A stretch of DNA of 64,000 bases from positions 620,001 to 684,000 of the forward strand of contig NZ_MDGM01000012.1 in assembly GCF_002742285.1 (NCBI RefSeq), given 5' to 3'. The translations under genes were made by a program, and so were the position numbers. Shown here piece after piece: positions 48,389 through 58,196 of the stretch. Within the stretch, counting starts at the first letter, position 1. The number at the start of each line of letters is the position of its first letter. The notes beneath the pieces are model-generated. The model made no database searches and was not told the origin of the DNA. It saw nothing but the letters and a program-made list of their open reading frames with translations. This DNA comes from Paramylibacter kogurei (GTDB lineage Bacteria > Pseudomonadota > Alphaproteobacteria > Rhodobacterales > Rhodobacteraceae).

Positions 48389-48949
48389 TCATTGGGCGGG
48401 GCAGGTTTCACATATTTGTGTCACACTGATCTGTTGGTTCAAAATGTCGCCCAATGTTGCGCCGTCACTAAATTGCGTGGTTTTGGTTAGCGTGGTTTTT
48501 GAAATGCGATTTTCAAACGACAATGTTTCGCTTTGCGTCAAATCTTCAACGCCGCGTTGATAGATGATATCCAACCCTTGAGAGATCACTTCGGATTCTG
48601 TTGGCCAGACCTTGATAATCTGCGGGGATTGCGGGTGGTCATAAATCACCACCAAAACATCGCGTCCATCATGTCTGTGAATGGAAAAATACACATCATC
48701 GAATTGGCGCGATTGGTACAAGCGTTTGGAAACACAGCTAAAAAACGCATGATCTGGGTTTGTGGGCAATACATCAATGCATGGGCTGGCCAAATCGGTT
48801 TCACGCGCTGGGATCATTTCGCGCCCCAGATAGGTATAAAAATTCGCGGCACGAAGCCCGGATATGTGATATTCGCGCATGGCGTTTGGATCGGCATATG
48901 ATTGCCCCGCGGAAAATACCGCAAGGGCGACAAACAAAGCGGTTCGCAT
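48389..48949 (-). CDS. small secreted protein of unknown function
   Basis: This 186-residue protein has a signal peptide (about 1-18; [18 protein letters not shown]). The mature region has four cysteines ([15 protein letters not shown], and a C-terminal ICETC), so two disulfides are possible, and otherwise looks like a mixed alpha/beta domain. The frame remains open for 44 more codons upstream, but these run into the purA promoter region and lack sense; ATG at 48949 gives a clean signal peptide. It diverges from purA across 150 bp. I do not recognise the family. Confidence 0.72.
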   Translation of the reverse strand: MRTALFVALAVFSAGQSYADPNAMREYHISGLRAANFYTYLGREMIPARETDLASPCIDVLPTNPDHAFFSCVSKRLYQSRQFDDVYFSIHRHDGRDVLVVIYDHPQSPQIIKVWPTESEVISQGLDIIYQRGVEDLTQSETLSFENRISKTTLTKTTQFSDGATLGDILNQQISVTQICETCPAQ

Positions 48950-49099
48950 GTGAAGAATCCTTTGAACATCCCGCGCATTTTCGCGGTGATGAATCAATTC
49001 TATAACGGTTTTGCGCCCTCCGCGACTAAATTGTTGTTTCACCCTGCGCGACGCTTGGCTATACACAGCGTCGGAGTTCATAACCGAAAGAATCTAAAT

Positions 49100-50395
49100 A
49101 TGGCCAATGTAGTTGTTGTCGGTGCCCAGTGGGGCGATGAAGGCAAAGGTAAAATCGTGGACTGGTTGTCAGAACGCGCGGATGTTGTTGCGCGGTTCCA
49201 AGGTGGCCACAATGCCGGGCATACATTGGTTGTTGATAGCAAAGTTTACAAATTGCACGCATTGCCATCGGGCGTTGTGCGCGGGGGCAAATTGTCCGTA
49301 ATCGGCAATGGCGTGGTTCTTGACCCGTGGCATTTAATTGGTGAAATCGAAACCATTCGCGCCCAAGGCGTTGAAATCACACCAGAAAACCTGATGATTG
49401 CGGAAAATACGCCGCTGATCCTGCCAATCCACGGCGAATTGGATCGTGTGCGTGAAGAGGCAGCAAGCAAGGGCACAAAAATCGGTACAACTGGGCGGGG
49501 TATTGGCCCAGCGTATGAGGATAAGGTTGGCCGTCGTTCCGTGCGCGTTGCCGATCTGGCCGATGCAGCAACACTAGAGGCGCGCGTTGATCGCGCCTTG
49601 CAACACCACAATCCATTGCGCAAAGGCTTGGGGTTCGCGGAAATCGATCGCGACGAGCTGATCGCGCAATTGCAAGAAATCGCACCGCAAATTTTGCCCT
49701 ATGCCGCACCAGTGTGGCAGGTGTTGAAAGAAAAACGCAAAGCTGGCAAACGTATTTTGTTCGAAGGTGCACAGGGTGCGTTGTTGGATATTGATTTTGG
49801 CACTTATCCGTTTGTGACGTCATCCAATGTGATCGCAGGACAGGCGGCAACGGGTGTTGGGCTTGGCCCAACAGCGATTGATTATGTGCTGGGCATTGTT
49901 AAGGCATATACAACACGTGTGGGCGAAGGCCCGTTTCCAACAGAATTAGAAGACGCAGATGGCCAACGTCTGGGCGAACGGGGCCATGAATTTGGCACAA
50001 CAACAGGGCGCAAACGCCGTTGTGGTTGGTTTGATGCAGCATTGCTGCGCCAAACATGTGCCACATCAGGTATTACCGGTATCTGTTTGACAAAGCTGGA
50101 TGTTTTGGATGGGTTTGAGACACTGAAAATCTGTGTTGCCTATGATTTGGATGGCAAGCGATTGGATTATTTGCCAACAGCCGCCGAAGAACAGGCACGC
50201 TGCGTTCCAATCTATGAGGAAATCGATGGCTGGTCAGAAAGCACCGAAGGCGCACGCTCTTGGGCGGATCTGCCGGCGAATGCGATCAAATATATTCGCC
50301 GCGTCGAAGAATTGATCGATTGCCCTGTTGCATTGGTGTCCACATCGCCCGAACGCGAAGACACGATTTTGGTCACTGACCCGTTTAACGATTGA
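49100..50395 (+). CDS. purA: adenylosuccinate synthetase
   Basis: This 431-residue GTP-dependent enzyme joins IMP and aspartate in AMP synthesis. It begins [22 protein letters not shown] (P-loop), followed by the catalytic-base region QGGHNAGHT, then [14 protein letters not shown] and the late [10 protein letters not shown] and [10 protein letters not shown] blocks. The open frame extends 66 codons upstream over the divergent gene's start, but the ATG at 49100 is the family start and AAAG lies before it. DUF2842 follows after 15 bp, an arrangement I associate with alphaproteobacteria. Confidence 0.96.
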   Translation: MANVVVVGAQWGDEGKGKIVDWLSERADVVARFQGGHNAGHTLVVDSKVYKLHALPSGVVRGGKLSVIGNGVVLDPWHLIGEIETIRAQGVEITPENLMIAENTPLILPIHGELDRVREEAASKGTKIGTTGRGIGPAYEDKVGRRSVRVADLADAATLEARVDRALQHHNPLRKGLGFAEIDRDELIAQLQEIAPQILPYAAPVWQVLKEKRKAGKRILFEGAQGALLDIDFGTYPFVTSSNVIAGQAATGVGLGPTAIDYVLGIVKAYTTRVGEGPFPTELEDADGQRLGERGHEFGTTTGRKRRCGWFDAALLRQTCATSGITGICLTKLDVLDGFETLKICVAYDLDGKRLDYLPTAAEEQARCVPIYEEIDGWSESTEGARSWADLPANAIKYIRRVEELIDCPVALVSTSPEREDTILVTDPFND

Positions 50396-50410
50396 TCGGG
50401 GCAGGGCGCA

Positions 50411-50650
50411 ATGAGCGATAAATCCAAAAGCATGTCATACAAATCGCGGCGGCGCTGGTCGTTGATCGTTTTGTTGATTGGGCTGCCGGCCTATATCATC
50501 ATCTGTGTGACGATCATGAACCTGTTACAGCGATTGCATCCGCTGCTGGAATTGCTGATCTATGTGGTGATGGGGGTTGCTTGGGCATTTCCGGTCAAGG
50601 CGGTTTTCATGGGCGTTGGCAAAGACGACCCAAACAGCACCGATACATAA
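50411..50650 (+). CDS. DUF2842 inner-membrane protein
   Basis: This 79-residue protein has a basic N-terminus (KSMSYKSRRRWSL) and two hydrophobic helices (about 17-37 and 45-68), ending in a short polar tail. This matches DUF2842, small alphaproteobacterial membrane proteins of unknown function that commonly follow purA. GGGGCAGGG lies just upstream of the ATG. Co-transcription with purA is likely given the 15-bp gap. Confidence 0.8.
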   Translation: MSDKSKSMSYKSRRRWSLIVLLIGLPAYIIICVTIMNLLQRLHPLLELLIYVVMGVAWAFPVKAVFMGVGKDDPNSTDT

Positions 50651-50667
50651 GCAATCATTAAAAATGT

Positions 50668-50699
50668 GAAGGGCCGCAAACCGAAGTTTGCGACCCTTC
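50668..50699 (-). terminator. hairpin terminator between DUF2842 and the acidic-protein gene
   Basis: GAAGGG-x-CGCAAAC pairs with GTTTGCG-x-CCCTTC, 13 bp with one mismatch, around a 4-nt loop. On the minus strand the loop reads TTCG closed by C-G, an extra-stable tetraloop, and a T5 run follows a few bases later. It therefore serves the minus-strand gene best, and may also stop purA-DUF2842 transcripts. Confidence 0.75.
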
Positions 50700-50727
50700 C
50701 CAACCGAGATAGGTTGTATCTGGTTAT

Positions 50728-51630
50728 TTATTTACGATTTGCAACCAGCACGAGGTTATCTTCTTCCTCGGCGTCGTCATCTAATTGCAAACGAATGCGT
50801 TTAAAGCTTTGTGCAACCGCGATTTTGTCCTCATCAATGGGGTCAACCTCTGCCAATGTTGGTTCTTCAACATCTGACATATCGGAAACTGTTGCATCTG
50901 GCAGGTCAACAACCACATCGTCCAATTCTGGCAATAGCGCAGATGGTGCAGATTCTGTTGCACCTTCTGTTACGCCAAATTTCAAGCTTGGCGCACCGCG
51001 CATGCTGGCCAGAATTTGGCTCGCGCGGTCATCATCGTTTGATGCGGTTTCTTCTGCTGGCAAATCAACCTCTGGCTCTTCGTAAGTGCTACGAATGATG
51101 CGCAATGGGCGGCGGAAAACACGGCTCGTGTCAAATGAATCGATGTCGTCAGTCGCGGCGTTCAACGCAGCGGTCAGGCCATCGTCATTATAATAGGGGT
51201 CTTCTGGAATTGTTTCGTCCAGGATCAAACGATCTGCGGTATCGTCCGGTTGAATGTATTTTGTATCGAATTCTTGGGTGTCAAAGTTTGCGTCGACGTC
51301 GTCTTCAACAAAAATTTCGTTGCTTTGATCGTCCTGTGCATATTCCAGATCATCATCCAAGTTCAAATCGGCACGTGGCAAGATAACCAGACCGCTTTTG
51401 GTTGTGGTGATGCTCATTTCATTGTCTTGCAATGTTTTGGCAATAATATCCAACGCACGTGTTTGATCGTTTTCAGACAAAGTACCAAATGTTTTGTCGT
51501 CCGATGCAATACGGCGGAAATATTCTGTAACGCGTTTCATGATCGGGAAAGGATCGTCGAACCCTTCGAGTGTGATCGTAAATGTGCCGTAACTAATCGA
51601 CAGTGCCTTACTATTTACATTCGTAGTCAT
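50728..51630 (-). CDS. very acidic protein of unknown function, conserved N-terminus
   Basis: This 300-residue soluble protein starts with a compact region, SISYGTFTITLEGFDDPFPI then MKRVTEYFRRIASDDKTFG, that I recall from unnamed and often mislabelled ('lipoprotein') Rhodobacterales proteins. The rest (about 90-290) is low-complexity and extremely rich in Asp and Glu, ending in a short mixed segment. No signal peptide or membrane helix is visible, so the lipoprotein label would be wrong. Start: ATG at 51630, after a G-rich stretch (GGGGGGG) that could serve as ribosome-binding site; an upstream start adds 15 poor codons. It is divergent from the thiamine gene. Confidence 0.72.
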   Translation of the reverse strand: MTTNVNSKALSISYGTFTITLEGFDDPFPIMKRVTEYFRRIASDDKTFGTLSENDQTRALDIIAKTLQDNEMSITTTKSGLVILPRADLNLDDDLEYAQDDQSNEIFVEDDVDANFDTQEFDTKYIQPDDTADRLILDETIPEDPYYNDDGLTAALNAATDDIDSFDTSRVFRRPLRIIRSTYEEPEVDLPAEETASNDDDRASQILASMRGAPSLKFGVTEGATESAPSALLPELDDVVVDLPDATVSDMSDVEEPTLAEVDPIDEDKIAVAQSFKRIRLQLDDDAEEEDNLVLVANRK

Positions 51631-51750
51631 TTGACCCCCCCGGGTTTGGTTTCGGTTTCCAATAGCCCCTCGCAAGCAGGACTAGATTTGCAGCAAATTC
51701 TTGCATAATCAACTAATGACTGCCGTTTGTGGCGAAATAGTGGAATGAAA

Positions 51751-52407
51751 ATGGAAACAGTGCGGTTTAAACACGAACGGGGCGTCACTTTGATCGGTGC
51801 GGGACCCGTTGAAAACACACAAGTTTCAACCATTACGGGTATGGCAGATACCGTTTATTGTGCTGATGGGGGCTTGGCCAATGCGCTGTTTGAACCCCAT
51901 GCTGTGATTGGGGATTTGGATTCAGCGACTGAAAAAATGCCATTTTATCAAAGTGTTAACAAAGTGTTAATTCATGATCAGGATCGCACGGATTTTGAAA
52001 AAACCTTGGCAACTGTTACTGCGCAATATTATCTGTGTGTTGGTTTTACGGGCGGGCGGATGGATCATCATTTGGCGGCGTTTAACACTGTTGCAAAAAA
52101 TCCCGACAAATCGATTTTTTTGATCGAAAAAAACGAGTTCGCATTTCTTTGGTGTGATGAATTTGGCGAATTGTGTCTGAACTTGGGCATCGAATCGCCA
52201 ATCGGCATTTTCCCAACGACTCGCGCGATGGGTGAGAGTCGCGGGCTTCGCTGGAACATCGATGGGTTGGAATTGGCGCCTGATGGGCGTATTGCCACGT
52301 CAAATGAAACCGATGCAGATCAAGTGGTTATCAAAATCACAACAGGCAAAGTTTTGGTAATTTTACCCATTGGTCAACTTTCAAACGTGTTGAAAACCCT
52401 GTTTTAA
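51751..52407 (+). CDS. thiamine diphosphokinase
   Basis: This 218-residue enzyme makes thiamine diphosphate from thiamine and ATP. It shows VYCADGGLANALF, then the catalytic acidic motif AVIGDLDSATEKM, HDQDRTDFEKTL, and GFTGGRMDHHLAAFN, all hallmarks of TPK. The C-terminal beta-sandwich is also present. Upstream TTG and ATG (51745) codons are in frame; GTGGA is six bases before the ATG at 51751, which is chosen. Its TAA overlaps the complementary stop of the convergent serine dehydratase gene. The product would supply cofactor to carbon metabolism enzymes. Confidence 0.88.
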   Translation: METVRFKHERGVTLIGAGPVENTQVSTITGMADTVYCADGGLANALFEPHAVIGDLDSATEKMPFYQSVNKVLIHDQDRTDFEKTLATVTAQYYLCVGFTGGRMDHHLAAFNTVAKNPDKSIFLIEKNEFAFLWCDEFGELCLNLGIESPIGIFPTTRAMGESRGLRWNIDGLELAPDGRIATSNETDADQVVIKITTGKVLVILPIGQLSNVLKTLF

Positions 52408-53780
52408 CAGGCGGGTAAATTCACCGCCAAACCACCCAAAGATGTTTCTTTGTATTTTTCGTTCATATCCATTCCGGTTTGACGCATGGTTTCGATACAG
52501 GCGTCCAAACTGACCAAATGTTTGCCATCACCGCGCATGGATAGGGATGCTGCCGACACGGCCTTGATCGCGCCCAGACCGTTTCGTTCGATACAGGGGG
52601 CCTGCACCAATCCTTTGATCGGATCACATGTCATGCCCAAATGATGTTCCAATGCGATTTCTGCGGCGTTTTCGATTTGCTCTGGCGTACCACCCAGCAA
52701 TGCACATAACCCCGCCGCCGCCATTGCGGATGCGGAACCGACTTCGCCTTGGCAGCCAACCTCTGCACCTGAAATCGATGCATTGTGCTTGATCAACCCA
52801 CCCACAGCGGCGGCGGTTAACAGAAATTCTGGAATTTTATCCACGCTCGCATTGGGCACATGATCCAGATAGTATCGTAGGGTGGATGGAATAACCCCAG
52901 CCGCACCATTGGTGGGGGCGGTCACAACCTGTGCCCCCATGGCGTTTTGTTCGTTTACCGCCATGGCATACATCGAAATCCAATCGTTGATGATATGGGG
53001 GGCGGCGAAATTTTGACCATGTTCAGCCAACAGGCTGGTGTGAATATCCTTGGCACGGCGGCGCACGTTTAATCCACCTGGCAAAATACCATCGGTTGCC
53101 AGACCCGCATCAATGCAATCATTCATCACCTGCCAGATACGTTTGATCCCCTTGTCCAGCTCTGCTGCGGGGGTTTCAACGGTTTCATTGGCATATTTCA
53201 TTTGCGCAATGGTTTTGCCGCTGTCACGTGCCATTGCCAACATTTCATTGGCGGATTTAAACGGATAGGGCACACTGGCCTGATACCCGGTGGTTTCCGC
53301 ACCTGCATTCAATTCTATCGCAGTTTGCACAAAGCCACCGCCGATGGAATAATAGATTTCTTCCAAGATCACACCACCAAGCGCATCATAGGCAAAAAAC
53401 GTCATGCCATTGGCGTGGCCGGGCAGGGTATTATCATAATCAAACCGCACATCAGCGTTTGCATCAAAATGATAAACAGGGTGGCCAACAGGCTGAATCT
53501 GTTTGTTTTTTTCGATGTCCACCATAATTTCCTGTGCCCGTTCGGCATTGAAATTATCAGGCGCCATACCCGCCAACCCCATAATGGTTGCGAAATCCGA
53601 TTGATGCCCTTTGCCAGTGAACGCAAGGCTTCCATGCAGGCTCGCCCCGACACTCGCGGGTTTTAGACCCAGTTCCAAGATACGATCCAAAAATCGCGCA
53701 GCCGCCACCATTGGCCCCATTGTGTGGCTGGAAGATGGGCCAACGCCGATTTTGAAAATTTCAAAGATGCTTAGAAACAT
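52404..53780 (-). CDS. sdaA: L-serine ammonia-lyase (iron-sulfur type)
   Basis: This 458-residue single-chain L-serine dehydratase converts serine to pyruvate and ammonia with a [4Fe-4S] cluster. The N-terminal beta domain starts SIFEIFKIGVGPSSSHTMGPM, and the alpha domain has the cluster cysteines in GMTCDPIKGLVQAPCIERN plus SLDACIETM. EVGCQGEVGSASAMAAAG is another family block. The cluster is oxygen-sensitive. It is monocistronic, with a 142-bp gap to the divergent rpiA. The stop overlaps that of the thiamine diphosphokinase gene by the shared sequence TTAA. Confidence 0.95.
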   Translation of the reverse strand: MFLSIFEIFKIGVGPSSSHTMGPMVAAARFLDRILELGLKPASVGASLHGSLAFTGKGHQSDFATIMGLAGMAPDNFNAERAQEIMVDIEKNKQIQPVGHPVYHFDANADVRFDYDNTLPGHANGMTFFAYDALGGVILEEIYYSIGGGFVQTAIELNAGAETTGYQASVPYPFKSANEMLAMARDSGKTIAQMKYANETVETPAAELDKGIKRIWQVMNDCIDAGLATDGILPGGLNVRRRAKDIHTSLLAEHGQNFAAPHIINDWISMYAMAVNEQNAMGAQVVTAPTNGAAGVIPSTLRYYLDHVPNASVDKIPEFLLTAAAVGGLIKHNASISGAEVGCQGEVGSASAMAAAGLCALLGGTPEQIENAAEIALEHHLGMTCDPIKGLVQAPCIERNGLGAIKAVSAASLSMRGDGKHLVSLDACIETMRQTGMDMNEKYKETSLGGLAVNLPAC

Positions 53781-53925
53781 GAATTGGGTCTCCTTTTGTG
53801 GTCTTGTAACGTGGCTGTGTGATGTTTCCTATAGGAAACCGACGCATCTGTGGCGATTTCGCCCTCGTCGAACTATGTCAAACAACCTATAAGGCGAATA
53901 AGAATCTTTTGGGGGGACTTTTGTG

Positions 53926-54702
53926 ATGTTAAACGCTGCTGAAACTGGTAAATTTATTTCCGCAAAACGGGCGTTGGAATTTGTGCAACCCGATATGAAA
54001 TTGGGACTTGGCACGGGGTCAACTGCTGCTTGGTTGGTGAAATTACTGGCCGATGCAAAATCAAACAATGGTTTGCAGTTTAGCGCGGCGGCAACATCCA
54101 GTGTGACGACGCAATTGGCAGAAAGCCTTGGCATTAAAATTCACGCACTTGATGATATCGGACAGCTTGATCTGGCGATTGATGGGGCGGATGAATTTGA
54201 TCCTGATCTGAACCTAATCAAAGGTGGCGGCGGCGCGTTATTACAAGAAAAAATCGTTGAAACGGCGGCGGATCAATTGGTGATTATCACGGATGCATCC
54301 AAACAAGTGCAACATCTGGGCGCGTTTGATTTACCTGTAGAGGTGGTGAAATTTGGTTGGCAAACCACGCAGCGCTTGATCGCTGATGTGTTGAAAACCG
54401 CAGATGTTGATGGGCAAACCATCACACGGCGCGGCGGTGATAACCCATTTGTGACAGACGAGGGTCATTTCATCCTTGATCTTCGCCTGAAAAAAATAGG
54501 TAATCCAGCCGCCCTTGCCACTGCGCTCACATCCATTGCGGGTGTTGTGGAAACAGGGCTGTTTTTAGATATGACCACCGCGATTGTGGTGGGTGATGGT
54601 AATGGCTTGGCGCGTGTTCAACACAAGGGCAGCGCGGATTGGACCGAACAACAATATGATCTGGACGCAGAGGCGGCATTGATCAAACGCGTGATGGGAT
54701 AA
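53926..54702 (+). CDS. rpiA: ribose-5-phosphate isomerase A
   Basis: This 258-residue enzyme interconverts ribose-5-phosphate and ribulose-5-phosphate. Characteristic blocks are KLGLGTGSTAAWLVKLLA for the phosphate site, SVTTQLAESLGI, IDGADEFDPDLNLIKGGGGALLQEKI with the catalytic Asp and Glu, and VTRRGGDNPFVTDEG-like TRRGGDNPFVTDEG. A GTG three bases earlier is also possible; GGGGGG lies nine bases before the ATG at 53926. gor starts directly after the stop (TAAATG), so the two are coupled. The pairing links pentose phosphate flux with the NADPH-using reductase. Confidence 0.95.
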   Translation: MLNAAETGKFISAKRALEFVQPDMKLGLGTGSTAAWLVKLLADAKSNNGLQFSAAATSSVTTQLAESLGIKIHALDDIGQLDLAIDGADEFDPDLNLIKGGGGALLQEKIVETAADQLVIITDASKQVQHLGAFDLPVEVVKFGWQTTQRLIADVLKTADVDGQTITRRGGDNPFVTDEGHFILDLRLKKIGNPAALATALTSIAGVVETGLFLDMTTAIVVGDGNGLARVQHKGSADWTEQQYDLDAEAALIKRVMG

Positions 54703-56058
54703 ATGATGGATTACGATTTCGACCTTTTTGTAATTGGCGCTGGTTCTGGCGGTGTGCGAGCGGGGCGTTTGGCCGCTGCAACGGGTGCCAAGGTCGCTGT
54801 TGCCGAAGAATATCGTTACGGTGGCACATGTGTAATCCGTGGCTGTGTTCCCAAAAAGCTGATGGTTTATGCATCTGAATTTTCCGAAATGTTCGAAGAC
54901 GCGGCAGGGTATGGTTGGACGGTTGGCGAAACCTCGTTTGATTGGGCGACATTGATCGCGGCCAAAGACAAGGAATTGGAGCGTCTTGAAAAGATCTATG
55001 CCAAAAACCTGGGCGGGGCGGGCGCGCAAATGTTTGATACCCGCGCAACCGTAACAGGACCGCATAGTGTGAAATTGGCCAGCGGCGAAGAATTTAGCGC
55101 CAAAACCATATTGGTCGCCACAGGTGGCCGCCCATTCGTGCCAAATATTGATGGCAGCGAGCATGTGATAACATCAAACGATATTTTTCACCTAACCAGC
55201 CAGCCTAAACGTGCGTTGGTTGTGGGCGGTGGCTATATCGCCTGTGAATTTGCGGGAATTCTCAATGGCATGGGGACCAAGGTCACACAGTTTTATCGCA
55301 GCGAACAAATCCTGCGTGGGTTCGATAACCAAGTACGCGATCATGTTGCCAAAGAAATGCGTGCCAAGGGGATTGATCTGCGTGTGAATACCGATTTGGC
55401 GGGCGCGATCACCAAAGTGGGTGATGAATTGCACCTGACAGATAACAATGGTGATAAACATGTGTTTGATACCATTTTATATGCAACAGGGCGCGTGCCA
55501 AACACCGATAACCTTGGCCTTGAAACCGCAGGTGTAGAGCTCGGCAAATCGGGCGAGGTCATTGTTGATCAATATTCGCGCACAAATGTGGACAGTATCT
55601 ATGCCATTGGCGATGTAACCAATCGCGTGCAATTGACACCCGTTGCCATCCGCGAAGGTGTGGCATTTGTGGAAACCGTTTTCCATGATAACCCAACCAG
55701 TCCCGATCACGATCTGATCCCAACGGCGGTATTTACCCAACCTGAAATTGGCACGGTTGGCATGGGCGAAGAAGAAGCACGCAGCAAAGAAGAGATCGAA
55801 GTCTATTCCGCCGCGTTTCGCCCCATGAAACATATCCTTGCGGGTAAGGATGAAAAAATGCTGATGAAATTGATCGTATCAAAAGCAACGCGCGTGGTTT
55901 TGGGCGTACATATCGTCGGCCATGCAGCGGGTGAAATGATCCAATTAGCAGGGATTGCCGTGAAAATGGGTGCAACCAAAGAACAGTTTGATGCAACCGT
56001 TGCGGTGCACCCCACAGCGGCAGAAGAGCTGGTCACGATGAAATCACCAACGCGCTAG
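54703..56058 (+). CDS. gor: glutathione-disulfide reductase
   Basis: This 451-residue FAD enzyme reduces GSSG with NADPH. The N-terminal FAD motif is FVIGAGSGGVRAGRLAA, the redox disulfide is GGTCVIRGCVPKK (Cys43/Cys48), the NADPH-binding motif VVGGGYIACEFAGIL is followed by a basic YRSEQILRGF stretch consistent with NADPH over NADH, and the C-terminal base lies in VAVHPTAAEELV. The family discriminator places it with glutathione rather than mycothiol or dihydrolipoamide enzymes. It follows rpiA without a gap. Confidence 0.93.
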   Translation: MMDYDFDLFVIGAGSGGVRAGRLAAATGAKVAVAEEYRYGGTCVIRGCVPKKLMVYASEFSEMFEDAAGYGWTVGETSFDWATLIAAKDKELERLEKIYAKNLGGAGAQMFDTRATVTGPHSVKLASGEEFSAKTILVATGGRPFVPNIDGSEHVITSNDIFHLTSQPKRALVVGGGYIACEFAGILNGMGTKVTQFYRSEQILRGFDNQVRDHVAKEMRAKGIDLRVNTDLAGAITKVGDELHLTDNNGDKHVFDTILYATGRVPNTDNLGLETAGVELGKSGEVIVDQYSRTNVDSIYAIGDVTNRVQLTPVAIREGVAFVETVFHDNPTSPDHDLIPTAVFTQPEIGTVGMGEEEARSKEEIEVYSAAFRPMKHILAGKDEKMLMKLIVSKATRVVLGVHIVGHAAGEMIQLAGIAVKMGATKEQFDATVAVHPTAAEELVTMKSPTR

Positions 56059-56134
56059 CACACTTGAAATTTTGACAAATGGCTACAGTTATCATTTGAT
56101 AGCATAAGACCGTAACGAAAGGACGCATTTTACA

Positions 56135-57277
56135 ATGCCAGACAACAAGGGCGGCCCATGGGGCAGCGGCGGTGGAAACCGCGGTTCAGGGAATAACGGC
56201 GGCGGAAATCAAGGCGGTGGAAACCGCGGCGGCGGACGCCAACCCGTAAACGAAATCGACGAAATTGTCCGCAAAGGCCAGGAACAATTGCGCGCCATCA
56301 TGGGCGGCAAATCTGGCAAAGGCGGCACAGGGGGCAATCGCCCATCTGCACCATCTGGTGGTTTTGGCGCGGGGTCTATGGGGCTGTTTGTGATTGCGGC
56401 GGTGGCACTTTGGTTATTTGCCAGTGTGTATCGCGTACAGGATGGCGACAACGCGGTCGAACTGTTTTTGGGCGAATGTCGCGGTGAATGTGTCGAAGGT
56501 GCGGGCATCAACTTTGCGCCTTGGCCTGTTGTGACCAAAGAAATCTTGCCTGTATCACGCGAAAACACACTGTCCGTTGGCGTTGCACGTGGTGCAGGGG
56601 ACGACAAAGGTTTGATGCTAACGGGTGATGAAAATATCGTTGATATTGATTTCCAAGTGGTTTGGAACATCCAAAACCCCGAAGATTTCTTGTTCAATCT
56701 TGCTGCACCCAATGAAACCATTGCGGCCGTATCTGAATCAGCGATGCGCGAAATTATTGCGCGATCCAACCTTGCACCCATTTTGAACCGTGATCGCGGT
56801 GCGATTGCACAAGAGTTGCAAGAATTGATTCAAAGCACATTGAACAGCTATGCCGCAGGCGTGAATATCGTTCGTGTTAACTTTGACCGCGCCGATCCAC
56901 CACGCGAGGTGATCGATGCATTCCGCGAAGTTCAAGCTGCAGAACAAACACGCGACACGTTGGAAAAACAGGCGGATGCCTATGCCAACCGTGTGGTTGC
57001 AGAAGCCCGTGGTGAAGCGGCGCAATTGATGGAGCAAGCCGAAGGTTATCGTGCACAAGTCGTGAACGAAGCCGAAGGTGAAGCATCACGTTTCGTTGCC
57101 GTATACGACGAATATGCCAAAGCCAAAGACGTTACACGCAAACGTTTGTATCTGGAAACAATGGAAAAGGTTTTGGGCGGTATCGACAAAATCATTCTGG
57201 ATGAAAACAGTGGCGGTCAGGGCGTTGTGCCATATCTGCCGTTAAATGAATTAAACAAAAAAGCGGGGACAAACTAA
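56135..57277 (+). CDS. hflK: FtsH protease modulator HflK
   Basis: This 380-residue SPFH/band-7 protein has a Gly/Asn-rich cytosolic N-terminus (about 1-45), one transmembrane helix (about 82-98), and a periplasmic SPFH domain with the HflK phrases YRVQDGDNAVELFLG, LTGDENIVDIDFQVVWNI and ESAMREIIARSNL, then a long helical coiled-coil. With HflC it forms a large ring around the membrane protease FtsH and limits its activity. Its TAA overlaps the hflC ATG. The glycine-rich repeats at the start (GGGN/GGGR) are typical of the subunit. Confidence 0.94.
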   Translation: MPDNKGGPWGSGGGNRGSGNNGGGNQGGGNRGGGRQPVNEIDEIVRKGQEQLRAIMGGKSGKGGTGGNRPSAPSGGFGAGSMGLFVIAAVALWLFASVYRVQDGDNAVELFLGECRGECVEGAGINFAPWPVVTKEILPVSRENTLSVGVARGAGDDKGLMLTGDENIVDIDFQVVWNIQNPEDFLFNLAAPNETIAAVSESAMREIIARSNLAPILNRDRGAIAQELQELIQSTLNSYAAGVNIVRVNFDRADPPREVIDAFREVQAAEQTRDTLEKQADAYANRVVAEARGEAAQLMEQAEGYRAQVVNEAEGEASRFVAVYDEYAKAKDVTRKRLYLETMEKVLGGIDKIILDENSGGQGVVPYLPLNELNKKAGTN

Positions 57278-58146
57278 TGAACCGTTCTGCATTTATCATG
57301 CCAGTCTTGCTGGTGGCCGTTGTGGCCGTAATGTCATCAGTGTTCATCGTGGATGAACGCGAAAAAGCATTGCGTCTTTGGTTTGGTGAAATCACCCAAG
57401 AAATCGATGAACCCGGCATGTATTTCAAAGTGCCATTCGCACATGAAATTGTGACATACGACAAACGTATCTTGCCCCTTGATACACAGGCGCTAGAGGT
57501 CACACCACTTGATGATCGTCGTTTGGTTGTGGATGCATTTGCACGTTGGCGGATCGCCGATGCCACAACATTCCGCCGCGCGGTGCGCACAGGTGGTGTT
57601 GAATTGGGCGCACGTCGTTTGGAACCAATTTTGACCGCTGAATTACGTCAGGTTCTGGGTGGCGTTACTTCCAACACAATTCTTTCTGCGGATCGTGTGA
57701 ATTTGATGACTCAAATTCGCGATGGCGCACGTTTGGAAGCGGCCGCATTGGGCGTGGAAATTATTGACGTGCGGATCAAACGCGCCGATTTGCCAACGCA
57801 AAACCTAGAGGCCACATTCGGGCGTATGCGTGCAGAACGTGAACGCGAGGCTGCGGATGAAATCGCACGTGGTAACGAGGCGGCGCAACGTGTACGCGCG
57901 GGCGCTGATCGTACGGTTGTTGAAACGGTATCAGAGGCCACCAAAAACGCCGAAATTATTCGCGGTGAAGCAGACGCACAGCGCAACGCGATTTTCGCCG
58001 AGGCATTCGGACGTGACCCTGAATTCTTTGCATTTTACCGTTCACTTAGCGCATATGAAAATTCCTTGAAATCTGGAAACTCATCCATGGTGATGTCGCC
58101 AGACAGCGAGTTTTTCGAATATCTGAAATCAGATAACGTAAAATAA
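57277..58146 (+). CDS. hflC: FtsH protease modulator HflC
   Basis: This 289-residue SPFH partner of HflK has an N-terminal membrane helix (about 5-22), the band-7 start SVFIVDEREKALRLWFGE, the family blocks PGMYFKVPFAHEIVTYDKRIL and VVDAFARWRIADATTF, and a C-terminal helical region with GNEAAQRVRAGADRTVVETV. Length matches HflC (about 290). Translation is coupled to hflK by TAATG. A strong terminator follows, and degP lies beyond it. Rings of HflK-HflC sit in the periplasm. Confidence 0.94.
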   Translation: MNRSAFIMPVLLVAVVAVMSSVFIVDEREKALRLWFGEITQEIDEPGMYFKVPFAHEIVTYDKRILPLDTQALEVTPLDDRRLVVDAFARWRIADATTFRRAVRTGGVELGARRLEPILTAELRQVLGGVTSNTILSADRVNLMTQIRDGARLEAAALGVEIIDVRIKRADLPTQNLEATFGRMRAEREREAADEIARGNEAAQRVRAGADRTVVETVSEATKNAEIIRGEADAQRNAIFAEAFGRDPEFFAFYRSLSAYENSLKSGNSSMVMSPDSEFFEYLKSDNVK

Positions 58147-58166
58147 ATTGCGATAAATAGAATTGA

Positions 58167-58196
58167 AAAGGGCCGATGTTCGCATCGGCCCTTTTT
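58167..58196 (+). terminator. terminator of hflK-hflC
   Basis: AAAGGGCCGATG and CATCGGCCCTTT form a perfect 12-bp stem with a TTCG loop, followed by T residues. It is among the strongest hairpins in the window and separates hflC from degP. Confidence 0.95.

Noticed and set aside
48902..49099. 66-codon N-terminal extension of purA
   Set aside because: It overlaps the divergent gene's start, and homologues begin at [10 protein letters not shown].
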